NCBI RefSeq assembly: GCF_024199845.1
Contig: NZ_JANADO010000002.1
Span: forward strand, 124,001-188,000
Origin: Bradyrhizobium sp. CCGB12
Lineage (GTDB): Bacteria; Pseudomonadota; Alphaproteobacteria; Rhizobiales; Xanthobacteraceae
DNA: 64,000 bases
Direction: 5' to 3'
The notes beneath the pieces were generated by a model. That model worked only from the letters and a program-made list of their open reading frames with translations. It was not told the origin of the DNA and did not search any database. Positions 34,922 through 44,819 of this stretch are shown piece by piece (position 1 is the first letter of the stretch; each line of letters begins with the position of its first letter). The translations under genes and the position numbers were made by a program.

Positions 34922-35173
34922 ATGGCGGCCTGCTTTCTATGCCTCGTCACGGCGAGAACCGAGGCTCTCGCCAAGCAAGCGAATCAACGCCCGGTGGCCA
35001 CGGAGGATGTTTCTCGATCACCTGACCAGACAGAGCGACCTCGAAGTCGGCTTAACTATCGTAAGGCCCATCCTATCCCAATGCCAACGCTGGACTGTGA
35101 ACCCGACAAAGCGCGGGCCAAATTGCCGAGCAACATCTGCCGCGAAGAACGTCCTGAGCGACAGCGGCGCTAA
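34922..35173 (+). CDS. Possible small exported protein
   Basis: A frame starting ATG 34922, 20 bp after the V8-like protease stop. It begins MAACFLCLVTARTEALAKQA, which could be a short signal peptide, followed by an Arg/Pro-rich 60-residue chain with 'TLDCEPDKARAKLPSNICRE'. No good ribosome binding site and no recognised family. It may be a real last gene of the protease operon or a chance frame. Confidence 0.25.
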   Translation: MAACFLCLVTARTEALAKQANQRPVATEDVSRSPDQTERPRSRLNYRKAHPIPMPTLDCEPDKARAKLPSNICREERPERQRR

Positions 35174-35175
35174 CA

Positions 35176-35670
35176 CAGGCAGCGCTCTCCCCCGTTCGTC
35201 CGGGCCAGGTGCTCGATCTTACGGAATGTACGGGCGCCTTTCCCGACGCGCTTCGACTTTCCGACTCTCGATCGGCCGAAAAAAGCCCGCCAAGAAGGTT
35301 GCCCGCCTCCTCAGCGGCACCCTTCCGCTGTCAAAAGTCCAAGGCGGCTTGGCCATCGCGCTTAGCTACCGGAACTGGCATGATTTCGAGCTTCCCCACG
35401 CCGCCGAACCGACTTCTCCGCTCGATCAGAAGCTGGAGCCCGATGACTTCCACCGGCGCAGCGTAGGTCTCGTGCAGAGGCTGGCAGCAGCCTTGAACGT
35501 GACGGACAGCGAGGCCAATACACCCTGCTCGCCTCCAGTCTCACCGGAGATCGGGCATATCACGGGAATCACACCGCGATCTGACTGCTATGCTGGCAAG
35601 CCAATGGCCCGGGTCCGGCACGGCGGGGACCGTCGTCAGCGCCTTCAGAGAGCAACGACGGCCAGTCCCG
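35176..35670 (+). pseudogene. Remnant of a helical plasmid-type protein
   Basis: Around 35275-35510 the plus strand encodes KKPAKKVARLLSGTLPLSKV, then QGGLAIALSYRNWHDFELPH and a charged helix ending AAALNVTDSEANT. The '(R/K)..A..L...L......A...A..LGYRNWHDLE' pattern is one I recall from proteins of rhizobial plasmids and mobile regions. No proper start; upstream and downstream codons look random. It is cut at its 3' side by the palindromic repeat at 35671. Confidence 0.35.
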
Positions 35671-35740
35671 ACTGATAAGGTTTCACCGAATACCTTATCA
35701 GTTGACCAACTGACTCCGCTTGCGACCAAACCTTATCAGT
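35671..35740. repeat. Left boundary repeat of catabolic cassette
   Basis: A 32-bp palindrome at 35671-35702, arms ACTGATAAGGT / ACCTTATCAGT. It is followed by a GACTCCGCTT box (35712-35721) and a second half-site AAACCTTATCAGT (35728-35740). The same arrangement, ACTGATAAG-N14-CTTATCAGT then GACTCCGCTT, recurs in the same orientation at 50806-50856, just past the other end of the catabolic genes. Probably a recombination/attachment site. Confidence 0.7.
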
Positions 35741-35813
35741 CTACGAACCGTCTCCACTTGTGCCACTAGGTTAGTGTGGCAACTGGTTCTGTTTTGTTAG
35801 ATCCCCCACAGGA

Positions 35814-36532
<719 letters not shown>

Positions 36533-36536
<4 letters not shown>

Positions 36537-37288
36537 GCGGCAGGTTTACCAAGGTAGGCGGTGACGACATCGGGATTAGTCCTCACCTCGAGCGGCGTCC
36601 CCACCGCGATCTTTCGGCCGAAATCCAGGACGACGATGTGATCCGATACGGCCATCACCAGCGCCATGTTGTGCTCGACGAGCAGCATGGCCTCGACATG
36701 GTCCTTCACCAGCCCCTTCAGGACATCACCAAGTCGATCCGCCTCATGGGTGTTCAAGCCTGCCGCGGGCTCGTCGAGGATCAGCAGCTTTGGACCGGCG
36801 CCGAGGGCGACGGCCACTTCGAGCAGGCGAAGTTCGCCACAGGACAGTGAGTCCGCGTCCGTGTTCATTCGCGCGCCGAGACCAACGGTCTCGATCAGGG
36901 CTGCCGCCTCATCACGAAGCTGACGCTCGCGCACGCCGCCGCCGGCGAAGAAGGTTCGCCACAGCGACCTCTCGCCATGACGGTAGCGGGCGGTCAGCAC
37001 GTTGCCGAACACGGTGAGCCCGCGCAGGACGTTGGTCTTCTGGAATGTGCGAACGAGGCCCCGCTGGGCGGCGGCATAGGGTTGAAGCCCTGTGATGTCG
37101 TCGTCGCAGTAGCGCACGGTTCCGGCACTGGGCTTGAAGAACCCCGTCACGAGGTTGAGGCAAGTGGTCTTGCCGGCCCCGTTCGGACCGATCAGGCTCA
37201 TGATCTCGCCCTTGCGGATGGAGAAGCTTACATCCGAAAGCGCCTTCAAACCCCCGAACTGCTTGGATAGTCCGCTCACTTCAAGCAT
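36533..37288 (-). CDS. livG: Branched-chain-type ABC transporter ATPase LivG
   Basis: A 251-residue ATPase from ATG 37288 (MLEVSGLSKQFGGLKALSDV); the frame's further extension upstream is just livM sequence in another frame. Walker A is GPNGAGKTT, the signature is LSCGELRLLEVA, Walker B is LLILDEPAAGLN, and 'MLLVEHNMALVM' marks the H-loop. Typical LivG features include the long linker after Walker A (LQPYAAAQRGLVRTFQKTNV). It overlaps livM by 8 bp and livF by 4 bp, so translation is coupled. It forms the heterodimeric motor with LivF. Confidence 0.92.
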
Positions 37289-38318
37289 CGGCGGCGCCTC
37301 CTCGGTTGAGGCCGGCCGGCTTGAGCGCCGGAGCAACGCGGTCCCGCTTCGCGCCACCTTCCGCAGGTCCCCTCGGCCTTCGCTCGTAGCTTTCATGCCG
37401 TCGGCCGATGAAGCCCATCAAGCCGCGTGGCAGGAAGATGACTACTCCGACGACGATGAGCCCGAAGATCGAGAAGCGGAGGTCCTTGAAGTCGCGCAAG
37501 AACTCTTCAAGAAAGACGACGAGCACCGCACCGATCACAGGGCCAGCCAGCGTGCCCTTTCCGCCCGCGAGCACCATGATGATCATGGTGATCATGAAGG
37601 AAAAGCCGAACACTTCGGGACCGACATAAGAGATATAGTGGGCGTAGAAGCCGCCGGCGAGGCCGCCCACCGCCGCCGCCAGCACGAAGGTGACCAAGCC
37701 CAGATAGAACGGCCAGATCCCGATCGACTGCGCGACGAACCGGTTCTCCCGCAACGCGACCGCCGCGCGCCCGATGTTCGAATAAACGAAACGATAGCTG
37801 ATCAGGAGCGATATGGCGGCGAGCAACAGGCCGGCATAATAGAACCAGAGCTTCTGTTGCACGCCGGTTGCGCCGGCGATTGAAGCCGGCTTGGCAATTC
37901 CCGAGACGCCCATTGGCCCGTTGGTCAGGTCGATCCAGTTATTTGCAACCAGCCGAAGCACCTCCGCGAAGCAGAGCGTCACGATGACGAAGAAGGGTCC
38001 GCGCAGGCGCAGCGTCACCGCGCCGATGCCGAGGCCCGCGATTGCAGCCACGACGGCGGCAAGCGGGATCGTGGTGTAGATCGGTAGTCCGAGCCGTACC
38101 GATAGCAGCGCGGCACTGTAGGCTCCGATTCCGAAGAACGCGGTGTGGCCGAGCGGAAATTCTCCGACGTAACCGACGATCAGATTGAGGCTCGTTGCCA
38201 GCATCACTGAGAACATGATCATGATCCCGATGTGCAGGGCGTATTCATTAAAGGCCACGAGCGGTATCAGCGCGCCCAGCGCGACCGCAGCGAGGAGGAA
38301 ATTGCGTTCGAACGTCAT
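37281..38318 (-). CDS. livM: Branched-chain-type ABC transporter permease LivM
   Basis: A 345-residue inner-membrane permease from ATG 38318 (MTFERNFLLAAVALGALIPL), with about eight to ten membrane segments. The LivM signature 'SLNLIVGYVGEFPLGHTAFFG' and the coupling helix region 'IGRAAVALRENRFVAQSIGI' are clear. The C-terminus is a long basic tail (RRHESYERRPRGPAEGGAKR). Its ATG shares one base with the livH stop. It pairs with LivH to form the membrane channel. Confidence 0.9.
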   Translation of the reverse strand: MTFERNFLLAAVALGALIPLVAFNEYALHIGIMIMFSVMLATSLNLIVGYVGEFPLGHTAFFGIGAYSAALLSVRLGLPIYTTIPLAAVVAAIAGLGIGAVTLRLRGPFFVIVTLCFAEVLRLVANNWIDLTNGPMGVSGIAKPASIAGATGVQQKLWFYYAGLLLAAISLLISYRFVYSNIGRAAVALRENRFVAQSIGIWPFYLGLVTFVLAAAVGGLAGGFYAHYISYVGPEVFGFSFMITMIIMVLAGGKGTLAGPVIGAVLVVFLEEFLRDFKDLRFSIFGLIVVGVVIFLPRGLMGFIGRRHESYERRPRGPAEGGAKRDRVAPALKPAGLNRGGAADA

Positions 38319-39190
38319 CACGCGCGCTCGGCTCTTCGGCTGAACAACCCGTATGGGCGTACCAGCAGGGTCACGATGACGAGCGCAAATCCGATGGCAT
38401 CGACGTATCCGGTCGATACGTAGCCCCCCCAAAGCGCTTCGGTGAGGCCGAGGATCAGGCCGCCGGCCACCGCGCCGGCGAAGCTGCCCATGCCGCCGAG
38501 GATGACGACTACGAACGCCTTCAGACTGATAATGCCGCCAGTGCTCGCCTCCACGACGTAGATTGAGCCGAGCAACATCCCGGCCGCGCCGGCCAGCGTG
38601 GCGCCGAGCGCGAAGGTGAAACCATAGATGCGCGGGGTCCGGATGCCGACCAGCTGAGCCGCCATCGGATCCTGGAACGTGGCGCGCATAGCGCGGCCAA
38701 GCGTGGTCTTCTGGATCAGGAGATTGGCTGCGCCGATCAGCACCGCGCAGATCACAACGAGCACCAGCCGGGCCTGCGTGATGACTACGGGGCCAAGGAA
38801 GAGCGGCTTGCTCGCGAACGGCGAGGCAACCGTTACAGGCGTCGTGCCGACGATCAAAAGAGCCGTGTTCGCGATGAAGATCGACAGGCCGATCGTGAGC
38901 AGGATCGTGGGCTCCTCGCCCTGCCCGCGCACCCGCGCGACCAGGACTTGGTCGATGAGATAGCCGAGAATACCGAGCGCGATCACGACGACGACGAGCG
39001 CAAGAAAGTAGTTCCAGCCGAACACCACCGTTAGCGCCCAGCCGAACAGTCCGCCGATGACATAGAGTTCGCCATGCGCGAAGTTCACGACGCGCATCAG
39101 GCCGAATACCAGGGTCAGTCCCAATGCCGACAGGGCGTAGAACGCCCCCAGGACAAGGCCGTTGGCCACAAGCTGAAGAAGGAGGTCCAT
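38318..39190 (-). CDS. livH: Branched-chain-type ABC transporter permease LivH
   Basis: A 290-residue inner-membrane permease, MDLLLQLVANGLVLGAFYAL, with eight hydrophobic segments. The family signature 'ALGLTLVFGLMRVVNFAHGE' and 'TTLGRAMRATFQDPMAAQLV' are present. Length matches LivH. It follows the binding-protein gene by 63 bp and overlaps livM by one base. Together with LivM it forms the translocation pathway for the substrate delivered by the periplasmic binding protein. Confidence 0.92.
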   Translation of the reverse strand: MDLLLQLVANGLVLGAFYALSALGLTLVFGLMRVVNFAHGELYVIGGLFGWALTVVFGWNYFLALVVVVIALGILGYLIDQVLVARVRGQGEEPTILLTIGLSIFIANTALLIVGTTPVTVASPFASKPLFLGPVVITQARLVLVVICAVLIGAANLLIQKTTLGRAMRATFQDPMAAQLVGIRTPRIYGFTFALGATLAGAAGMLLGSIYVVEASTGGIISLKAFVVVILGGMGSFAGAVAGGLILGLTEALWGGYVSTGYVDAIGFALVIVTLLVRPYGLFSRRAERA

Positions 39191-39253
39191 CGCGATCTAC
39201 TGGTTCCCGAGATCAAGCGGCGGAGGCAGCCTGCACTGCCTCCGCCCTCGACA

Positions 39254-40384
39254 TCACTTTTCTACCGTGTTGGATTCGACGACGACGGGAACGCCGTTCT
39301 CGAGCTGAACCAGCACCACCGTGAAGCCCGTGGCCTGGCCCTTCTCATCGAAATGGAAGTGCCCGTTCGGGCCTTCGTAGTCCGTCTTGAGCAGGGCTTC
39401 GCGGACCTTGCCGGAGTCGGTAGACTGCGCGCGTGCGATGGCATCGACGACGATGTTGAGCGTATTGTAGCCCGCGGCCGAATATTTGCCCGGCGCAACC
39501 TTGTACTGATCCTGATAGGCCTTCACGAAAGCCTCGTTCTTCGGCGTCTTCATCGTCGAGGCATAAGGCACGGCGGCATAGATGCCATTCGAGGCCGGGC
39601 CCGCGAGTTGCATGAAATCAGCCGTAGCCCAGGAGCCGACGCCGAACACCTTGGTTGAAAGACCAAGCTCCGCCTTCTGCTTGACAAAGGTCGAACCGTC
39701 CTGGGTCTCCACAGCCACGAACGCGCCGTCGGCGCCCGAGGCCTTCAGCTTGGTGAGCAGGGTGTAGTAGTCCGATGTACCGTGCTCGAAATATTCCTTC
39801 ATCACGGTCGTAGCACCAAGCGCACTCATCTGCTTCTCGAACTCTTCGACACCGCCACGGCCGAAGTCGTCATTCACGCCGATGTAGGCCACCTTCTTCA
39901 GCTTGAGCTGATTGACAAGAATCTTGGCAAACGACTTGGCGAGCAGCGCGTCCGTTTCGGTGGCGCGGAAGAACCAGGTATTTCCCTTTTCGGTCAGGTT
40001 TGCAGCCGACGAGACGCCGGTCACCAGGGGCACCTTGGCGCTTTGCGCGACCGGCATGACGGCCGCCGTAGCCGAGCTGCAGAACGCGCCGATGAGCGCC
40101 ACGACCTTGTCGCGCTGGGTCAGCTTCTCGGCCGCGTTGACTGTGTTCGCCGGCTTGCACTGGCCGTCCTCGATCACGAGCTCGACCTTCTTGCCGAGCA
40201 CGCCGCCCTTGGCGTTGATTTCGCCGAGCGCCAGCTTGATGCCGTTGACGTCTGTCGTACCGTTGTAGGCGACCGACCCGGTCAGCGGCTGGATGACGCC
40301 GATCTTCACGGTGTCCTCGGCGTAGGCCAAGGCGGGGAGCAGCAGCGGGAGGAGACCAAGAACCAAGCTTTTTCGCAAATACAT
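39254..40384 (-). CDS. livK: Periplasmic ABC substrate-binding protein (LivK-like)
   Basis: A 376-residue type-I periplasmic binding protein with signal peptide MYLRKSLVLGLLPLLLPALA-YA. The mature start 'DTVKIGVIQPLTGSVAYNGT' and 'GVLGKKVELVIEDGQCKPAN' are typical of peripla_BP_6 (Leu/Ile/Val or aromatic-acid binding). Aromatic-acid binders share this fold, so the ligand is not certain. Its place directly after coxG inside the operon suggests it captures the substrate of the molybdenum hydroxylase rather than amino acids. Confidence 0.9.
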   Translation of the reverse strand: MYLRKSLVLGLLPLLLPALAYAEDTVKIGVIQPLTGSVAYNGTTDVNGIKLALGEINAKGGVLGKKVELVIEDGQCKPANTVNAAEKLTQRDKVVALIGAFCSSATAAVMPVAQSAKVPLVTGVSSAANLTEKGNTWFFRATETDALLAKSFAKILVNQLKLKKVAYIGVNDDFGRGGVEEFEKQMSALGATTVMKEYFEHGTSDYYTLLTKLKASGADGAFVAVETQDGSTFVKQKAELGLSTKVFGVGSWATADFMQLAGPASNGIYAAVPYASTMKTPKNEAFVKAYQDQYKVAPGKYSAAGYNTLNIVVDAIARAQSTDSGKVREALLKTDYEGPNGHFHFDEKGQATGFTVVLVQLENGVPVVVESNTVEK

Positions 40385-40425
40385 GTGAATTTCCTTGTGC
40401 GTTTACGGCTTAAGTCATTTCACGA

Positions 40426-41031
40426 TCAGGCCGGGGACTTGCCGAACAATCCCCGGAAGAAGGAACGCAGCCGGTCGCGCAGAACGGCCCAGAGCAGACC
40501 TCCGGCATCGAGCGGCTGTTGCTTTGGCGGCGCGGACGCGGCCGGCGACGCCGCCGCCGTTTCGCCGGATCCCGGGGCCGCCGCCGTCAGCCTCGATTCG
40601 AAGTTGGCGATGAAGGCCGCAGTGATCCGGTTAGCGATTTCCTGGACGATCGGTCCCTTGCTGAACTGCGCCAGCGGGCCCGCAAGGTTGATATCGGAGA
40701 CGATGTCGACCCGCGTCGTCGCGGGTGAGCTGCCGTCCGCAAGCGAATAGCTCATGCTTCCAGAGGCGCGCGAGCCAGATCCCGAATCCGCACCCTTGCC
40801 GGACACCACGCAGCTCCAGTTCTCGCGGTGGCTGTCGATGGCGATATCGCCGTTGAATGTCGCGGCCATCGGCCCAACCTTGACCGACATCTTTCCCTTG
40901 TAGCGGTTCTCGCCAAGCTCGCTCACGATCGATGCCCCTGGGAGACACTCGGCGACGAAGCGCACGTCGTTCAGCCTGTCCCAGACTTGCTCGCGCGGCT
41001 GCCTGATATCGAAGGACTTCTCAATCTTCAC
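40426..41031 (-). CDS. coxG: CoxG-type SRPBCC protein
   Basis: A 201-residue protein; residues 1-145 are a CoxG/SRPBCC lipid-binding-like domain (MKIEKSFDIRQPREQVWDRL, 'ECLPGASIVSELGENRYKGK', 'VGPMAATFNGDIAIDS'). The C-terminus has an Ala/Pro linker and a basic amphipathic segment (LLWAVLRDRLRSFFRGLFG), which probably attaches to the membrane. In carboxydotrophs CoxG anchors CO dehydrogenase to the membrane; related proteins accompany other molybdenum hydroxylases. Its ATG overlaps the small-subunit stop by four bases. Confidence 0.88.
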   Translation of the reverse strand: MKIEKSFDIRQPREQVWDRLNDVRFVAECLPGASIVSELGENRYKGKMSVKVGPMAATFNGDIAIDSHRENWSCVVSGKGADSGSGSRASGSMSYSLADGSSPATTRVDIVSDINLAGPLAQFSKGPIVQEIANRITAAFIANFESRLTAAAPGSGETAAASPAASAPPKQQPLDAGGLLWAVLRDRLRSFFRGLFGKSPA

Positions 41032-41528
41032 GAGGCGACCTCCTCACTGGCGGTCATTTTCTCTGCCCATTTGTCGGCGGCTGCCTTGATGGAGCGCACG
41101 ATGCCCTGGTAGCCCGTGCACCGGCACAGATTGCCGCTCATAGCGACGCGGATCTGCTCTTCATCAAGACCTTTCTTTCGCTGCAACAGATCATGGCTGC
41201 TGATCAGCATCCCCGGCGTGCAGAACCCGCACTGCAGGCCGTGCTCCTCGTGGAAGGATTGCTTGAGGACGCCCATCAGCGGATCATCCTGCAGCCCTTC
41301 GAGGGTGCGCACCTCGCTTCCGTCCAGCGTGATGGCAAGCGCAATGCAGGCGCGCGCCGGCTCGCCGTTCAGCAGGATCGTGCACGCTCCGCAGACGCCA
41401 TGCTCGCAGCCGAGATGGGTAGCGGTCAGGCGCATATCCTCGCGCAAGAGGTCGGCGAGGCTCTGTCTCGGCTCGACCAGCGCCTTGCGCTGCTTGCCAT
41501 TGATAGTGAGTGTGATTTCGGTCTTCAT
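41028..41528 (-). CDS. coxS: Molybdenum hydroxylase small subunit (two 2Fe-2S clusters)
   Basis: A 166-residue electron-transfer subunit. The plant-ferredoxin-type cluster uses Cys41, 46, 49 and 61 (CEHGVCGAC...AC) and the second cluster uses Cys100, 103, 135 and 137 (CGFC...CRCTG). Length and spacing are those of CoxS/CutS. It passes electrons from the molybdenum site to FAD. Four-base overlaps on both sides (with the FAD subunit and coxG) show tight coupling in the operon. Confidence 0.93.
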   Translation of the reverse strand: MKTEITLTINGKQRKALVEPRQSLADLLREDMRLTATHLGCEHGVCGACTILLNGEPARACIALAITLDGSEVRTLEGLQDDPLMGVLKQSFHEEHGLQCGFCTPGMLISSHDLLQRKKGLDEEQIRVAMSGNLCRCTGYQGIVRSIKAAADKWAEKMTASEEVAS

Positions 41529-42355
41529 GACAAGCCGGCTTTCCTGATCGCGCGCAGCGCGGCTGTGACGTGCAGTTTCAGCTTGGCGGGCGAGAAGGCA
41601 CGGTCGCTCTCGGCGAGTTCCTGCCCGATGGCCGCCTGGAGCCGCTCTTCATTCGCTCCCTCGCCGATTTCGAGCGCGGTTTTCGTCAGGACAATTGGCG
41701 CTCCATTCACGGCACCAACGACGATGCGCGCCTTCCGCGCGTCAGGATCGAACAGCGCAATCGCCATCGAGTCGGCGTATTCGCCGGTCTTCCGGGTCAC
41801 CTTATAGTGACCCCAACGCTCGGTCTTCGCACGACGCGGGATGACCACGCTTTCAAGCAGCTCGGCCTGGTCGAGCGCCGTCATGTACGGTCCGGTGACG
41901 AAGTCAGCGGCGGCGAGGCTGCGGCGGCCACGCGGGCCGACCAGCACCACTTGCCCATCGAGTGCAATCACGGTCGTGAGCCAATCCGCCGCAGGATCGG
42001 CCAAGGCGAGCGCGCCTCCGATCGTGCCGCGCGTGCGCACGGCCCGGTAGGCAATTTGCCCGCCGATGAAGCTCATTAGCCCATTGCTACCATCCGGGAC
42101 GCGGCCGTCCTCGAAGGCGGCATGCGGAAGCAATGCACCATAGGCGATACGGCCAGCCTGCTCATCGACGCGTCGAAGCGTTTCGATACGGCCGAGATCG
42201 ACCAGCTTCTGCACCGGCGCGAGGCGGAGGTTGAGCATGGGAACCAGCGACTGCCCCCCGGCCAGCGGTCGTGCGATCGTCTCGTCGTCGTTGAGTTGCG
42301 CGATCGCGTCCTCGATCGAGGTCGCGCGATGGTAAGCGAACGGAGCCGGCTTCAT
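41525..42355 (-). CDS. coxM: Molybdenum hydroxylase FAD-binding medium subunit
   Basis: A 276-residue subunit from ATG 42355 (MKPAPFAYHRATSIEDAIAQ), which overlaps the large-subunit stop as ATGA; the same frame is open far upstream inside coxL but is not coding there. FAD-binding motifs are ARPLAGGQSL (AGGQS) and RGTIGGALALADPAAD (TIGG). It has the usual CoxM length and a C-terminal four-helix domain. It accepts electrons from the small subunit and passes them to the respiratory chain or oxygen. Confidence 0.92.
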   Translation of the reverse strand: MKPAPFAYHRATSIEDAIAQLNDDETIARPLAGGQSLVPMLNLRLAPVQKLVDLGRIETLRRVDEQAGRIAYGALLPHAAFEDGRVPDGSNGLMSFIGGQIAYRAVRTRGTIGGALALADPAADWLTTVIALDGQVVLVGPRGRRSLAAADFVTGPYMTALDQAELLESVVIPRRAKTERWGHYKVTRKTGEYADSMAIALFDPDARKARIVVGAVNGAPIVLTKTALEIGEGANEERLQAAIGQELAESDRAFSPAKLKLHVTAALRAIRKAGLS

Positions 42356-44715
42356 CGGCGGTCTCCCTTTGCTGCCACGATCCTCTCGAGAACGCGATCT
42401 GGCGTCGCCGGCGTTTCGTTGATCTCGACGCCCAGAGGACGCAGCGCATCGTTGATCGCGTTGACCACGACGGCCGGAGGCGCAATAGCACCGCCCTCGC
42501 CCATTCCCTTGATGCCGAATCGCGTGTGCGGTGACGGCGTCTCCATGTGCAGCACGCGAACGTCGGGCACCTCGGTGAAGCCCGGAATCGTGTAATCGAG
42601 GAACGTCGAGGCCAGTGGCTGCCCGTTCTCGTCGTAGGGGATTTCCTCGTAGAGCGCAGTGCCGAGCCCCTGCGCCACGCCGCCGACCACCTGGGCCTCG
42701 ACGATCATCGGGTTCACCATGGTGCCACAGTCGTGACAAACTACGTAATCGAGAATCTCGACCTGCCCTGTCCCGGGATCGACGGCGACCGTGCAGGCAT
42801 GCGTCGCATAGGAGAATGCGCCGGTGCTCCGTCCGGGCTGATAGACCGCATTCGCCTCGAGCGCGGGGTCTTCGCCGACCGGGAGCCGCTCTGGATGGAG
42901 AAACGCCGCCTGCGCGATATCCCGGAAGCCGACGCTCTGCTCGCCGAAATGGACCTTGCCGTCGGCCAGCCTCACCATCTCCTTCGGGGCCTGCAGCAGA
43001 TGCGCACCTATGCGTGCGATCTTGTCCGCGAGGATGACGCAGGCCGCCGACACGGCGCCGCCCGACATGGTCATGCTGCGCGAGGCGAAGGTGCCCATGC
43101 CGTAAGGCGAGACCGAGCTGTCGCCATGGCGGACGATGACGTCGTCGACGGCAATGCCAAGCTCCTGATGCGCCACTTGCGCCAGTGTCGTCTCCAGGCC
43201 CTGTCCATGGTTCTGGATGCCGACGAAAAGGATGAGCTTGCCGTCGGGCGTGAAGCGCGCCAGCGCCGGCTCGTAGCCGAATACGACTGGCAGACCGCGC
43301 GCGACCCACTCGGCCGTGCCATGGGCTGACTGCTCGGTATAGCTCGCCATGCCGACGCCGATCAGGCGTCCGTCCGGCTCACCCCTTTGCTGTCGCTCGC
43401 GAACACCTTCCAGATCGATGGCCCGGCGCGCCTGCAACGCGCATTGCGGATAGTCGCCGCTGTCGTAGAGCTTGTGCGTGGCGGAGCTGTACGGCATCGC
43501 CTCCGGCGGCACCATGTTCTCCATGCGGACATCCATCGGCTCGCGATTGACCGCGCGAGCGACGGCATCCACCAGGGTTTCGATCGCGAAACAGGCGCCG
43601 CTTCGTCCGACCCCGCGATAGGGGCCGAGCGGCGACTTGTTCGTGGCGACACTGACGGCGCGCGCGTGATAGACGCGGATGTCATACGGCCCGGTCATGA
43701 TGCCGGCCGACATCCCGGCCTCCATTCCGGCGGTCCACGGCCACACGGAATAGGCGCCGGCATCGACTACGACTTCCGCCTCTAACCCCAGGATGCGGCC
43801 CTTGCTGTCGGCGTAGGCCATCAGATCATAGCGGTGCTCGCGCGCGTGCGGCGAGGCGATCAGGTGCTCGCGACGGTCTTCGACCCAGCGCAGCGGGCGG
43901 TTGAGCTTCATGGACAGCGCCGCGATCGCGAGCTCTTCGGGCTGGAAATTGTTCTTCGGCCCGAAACCACCGCCGACGTCCGGGGCGATCACCCGCAGCT
44001 TGCTCTCCGAGATGCCGAGGCATTCGGCCATAATGGTGCGTATGACGTGGGGAAACTGCGTGGAACTATAGACGACGAGCTCATCGAGACGTCGGTCGTA
44101 GTGCGCAAGGACACCGCGACCCTCCATCGAAACGCCGGCGTGACGGCCCATCCGCAGGGTCTTGTGGACCTTCACAGCCGCGTTCTTGCGGACGTCGTCG
44201 AGGTCGCCGGTCTGGATCTTGCTCTCGACGTAGATGTTGTCGGACCAGTGCTCGTGGACGCGCGGCGCGTCAGGCTTGAGCGCAACGTCGATATCCCAGA
44301 TGGCCGCGATTTCGTCGAAGTGGACGATGCAGGCGGCGGCGATATCCTCGGCCTCGGCCCGTGTTGGGGCAATGCAGATCGCGATCAGGTCGCCGACGAA
44401 GCGCGCCTTGTCACCCGTGAGGGGGTGATACTCCGACCGCTTGAATCCCTTCGCCGCACTGACGGCGACGATCGGTGCCGCAAAGGCGAGATCGGCGGCC
44501 ACGAACACCTGGTCGCGATACTGCTCAGGAATCTCGATGGCGCGGATATGCGCATGCGCCACCGGACTGCGCAGGAACGCGACCTCCGCCATTCCGGGGA
44601 CCTGCAAGTCGGCGAGGTATTCGCCCTTACCCTCGAGATAGCGGGCGTCCTCCTTGCGCCTGACCGACGCGCCGATCCCCTGCTCCCTGTTCTTAGCGAT
44701 CTCTCCGGCTGTCAA
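42352..44715 (-). CDS. coxL: Form-II molybdenum hydroxylase large subunit (CoxL-like)
   Basis: A 787-residue molybdopterin-cytosine-dinucleotide subunit. It has the xanthine oxidase-family start (GIGASVRRKEDARYLEGKGE), 'VIAPDVGGGFGPKN', the active-site loop PYRGVGRSGA, 'QNHGQGLETTLAQVAHQELG' and the late 'GIKGMGEGGAIAPPAVV' with the catalytic Glu. Genuine CO dehydrogenase (form I) has AYxCSFR in the loop; PYRGVGR marks form II. The likely job is hydroxylation of an aldehyde or N-heteroaromatic ring carbon with water as oxygen donor, not CO oxidation. First gene of the nine-gene minus operon. Confidence 0.92.
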   Translation of the reverse strand: MTAGEIAKNREQGIGASVRRKEDARYLEGKGEYLADLQVPGMAEVAFLRSPVAHAHIRAIEIPEQYRDQVFVAADLAFAAPIVAVSAAKGFKRSEYHPLTGDKARFVGDLIAICIAPTRAEAEDIAAACIVHFDEIAAIWDIDVALKPDAPRVHEHWSDNIYVESKIQTGDLDDVRKNAAVKVHKTLRMGRHAGVSMEGRGVLAHYDRRLDELVVYSSTQFPHVIRTIMAECLGISESKLRVIAPDVGGGFGPKNNFQPEELAIAALSMKLNRPLRWVEDRREHLIASPHAREHRYDLMAYADSKGRILGLEAEVVVDAGAYSVWPWTAGMEAGMSAGIMTGPYDIRVYHARAVSVATNKSPLGPYRGVGRSGACFAIETLVDAVARAVNREPMDVRMENMVPPEAMPYSSATHKLYDSGDYPQCALQARRAIDLEGVRERQQRGEPDGRLIGVGMASYTEQSAHGTAEWVARGLPVVFGYEPALARFTPDGKLILFVGIQNHGQGLETTLAQVAHQELGIAVDDVIVRHGDSSVSPYGMGTFASRSMTMSGGAVSAACVILADKIARIGAHLLQAPKEMVRLADGKVHFGEQSVGFRDIAQAAFLHPERLPVGEDPALEANAVYQPGRSTGAFSYATHACTVAVDPGTGQVEILDYVVCHDCGTMVNPMIVEAQVVGGVAQGLGTALYEEIPYDENGQPLASTFLDYTIPGFTEVPDVRVLHMETPSPHTRFGIKGMGEGGAIAPPAVVVNAINDALRPLGVEINETPATPDRVLERIVAAKGDRR

Positions 44716-44738
44716 CGGCTCGCCTCTTGTGATTGGAT

Positions 44739-44757
44739 ATCGTATTTCGTATACGAT
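44739..44757. promoter_or_regulatory. Probable GntR (FCD-type) operator in divergent promoter
   Basis: ATCGTAT, then the palindrome TCGTATACGA at 44747-44756, between the starts of coxL (44715) and gntR (44820). FCD-subfamily GntR regulators commonly bind ATnGTATACnAT-like sites, so the adjacent regulator probably binds here and controls both directions. Confidence 0.55.
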
Positions 44758-44819
44758 CTACGGATACTTGCAAAGAGTCAATCCCCCGCTCACAAGGCCT
44801 ACCTTCCAGGGAGGTCGCG

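Noticed and set aside
41525..43309. A 594-codon frame covering the FAD subunit
   Set aside because: The part above 42355 lies in another frame of the large subunit; the FAD subunit starts at ATG 42355, overlapping the coxL stop.
42352..44715. Annotation as a genuine CO dehydrogenase
   Set aside because: The form-I loop AYxCSFR is absent; PYRGVGR is form II.
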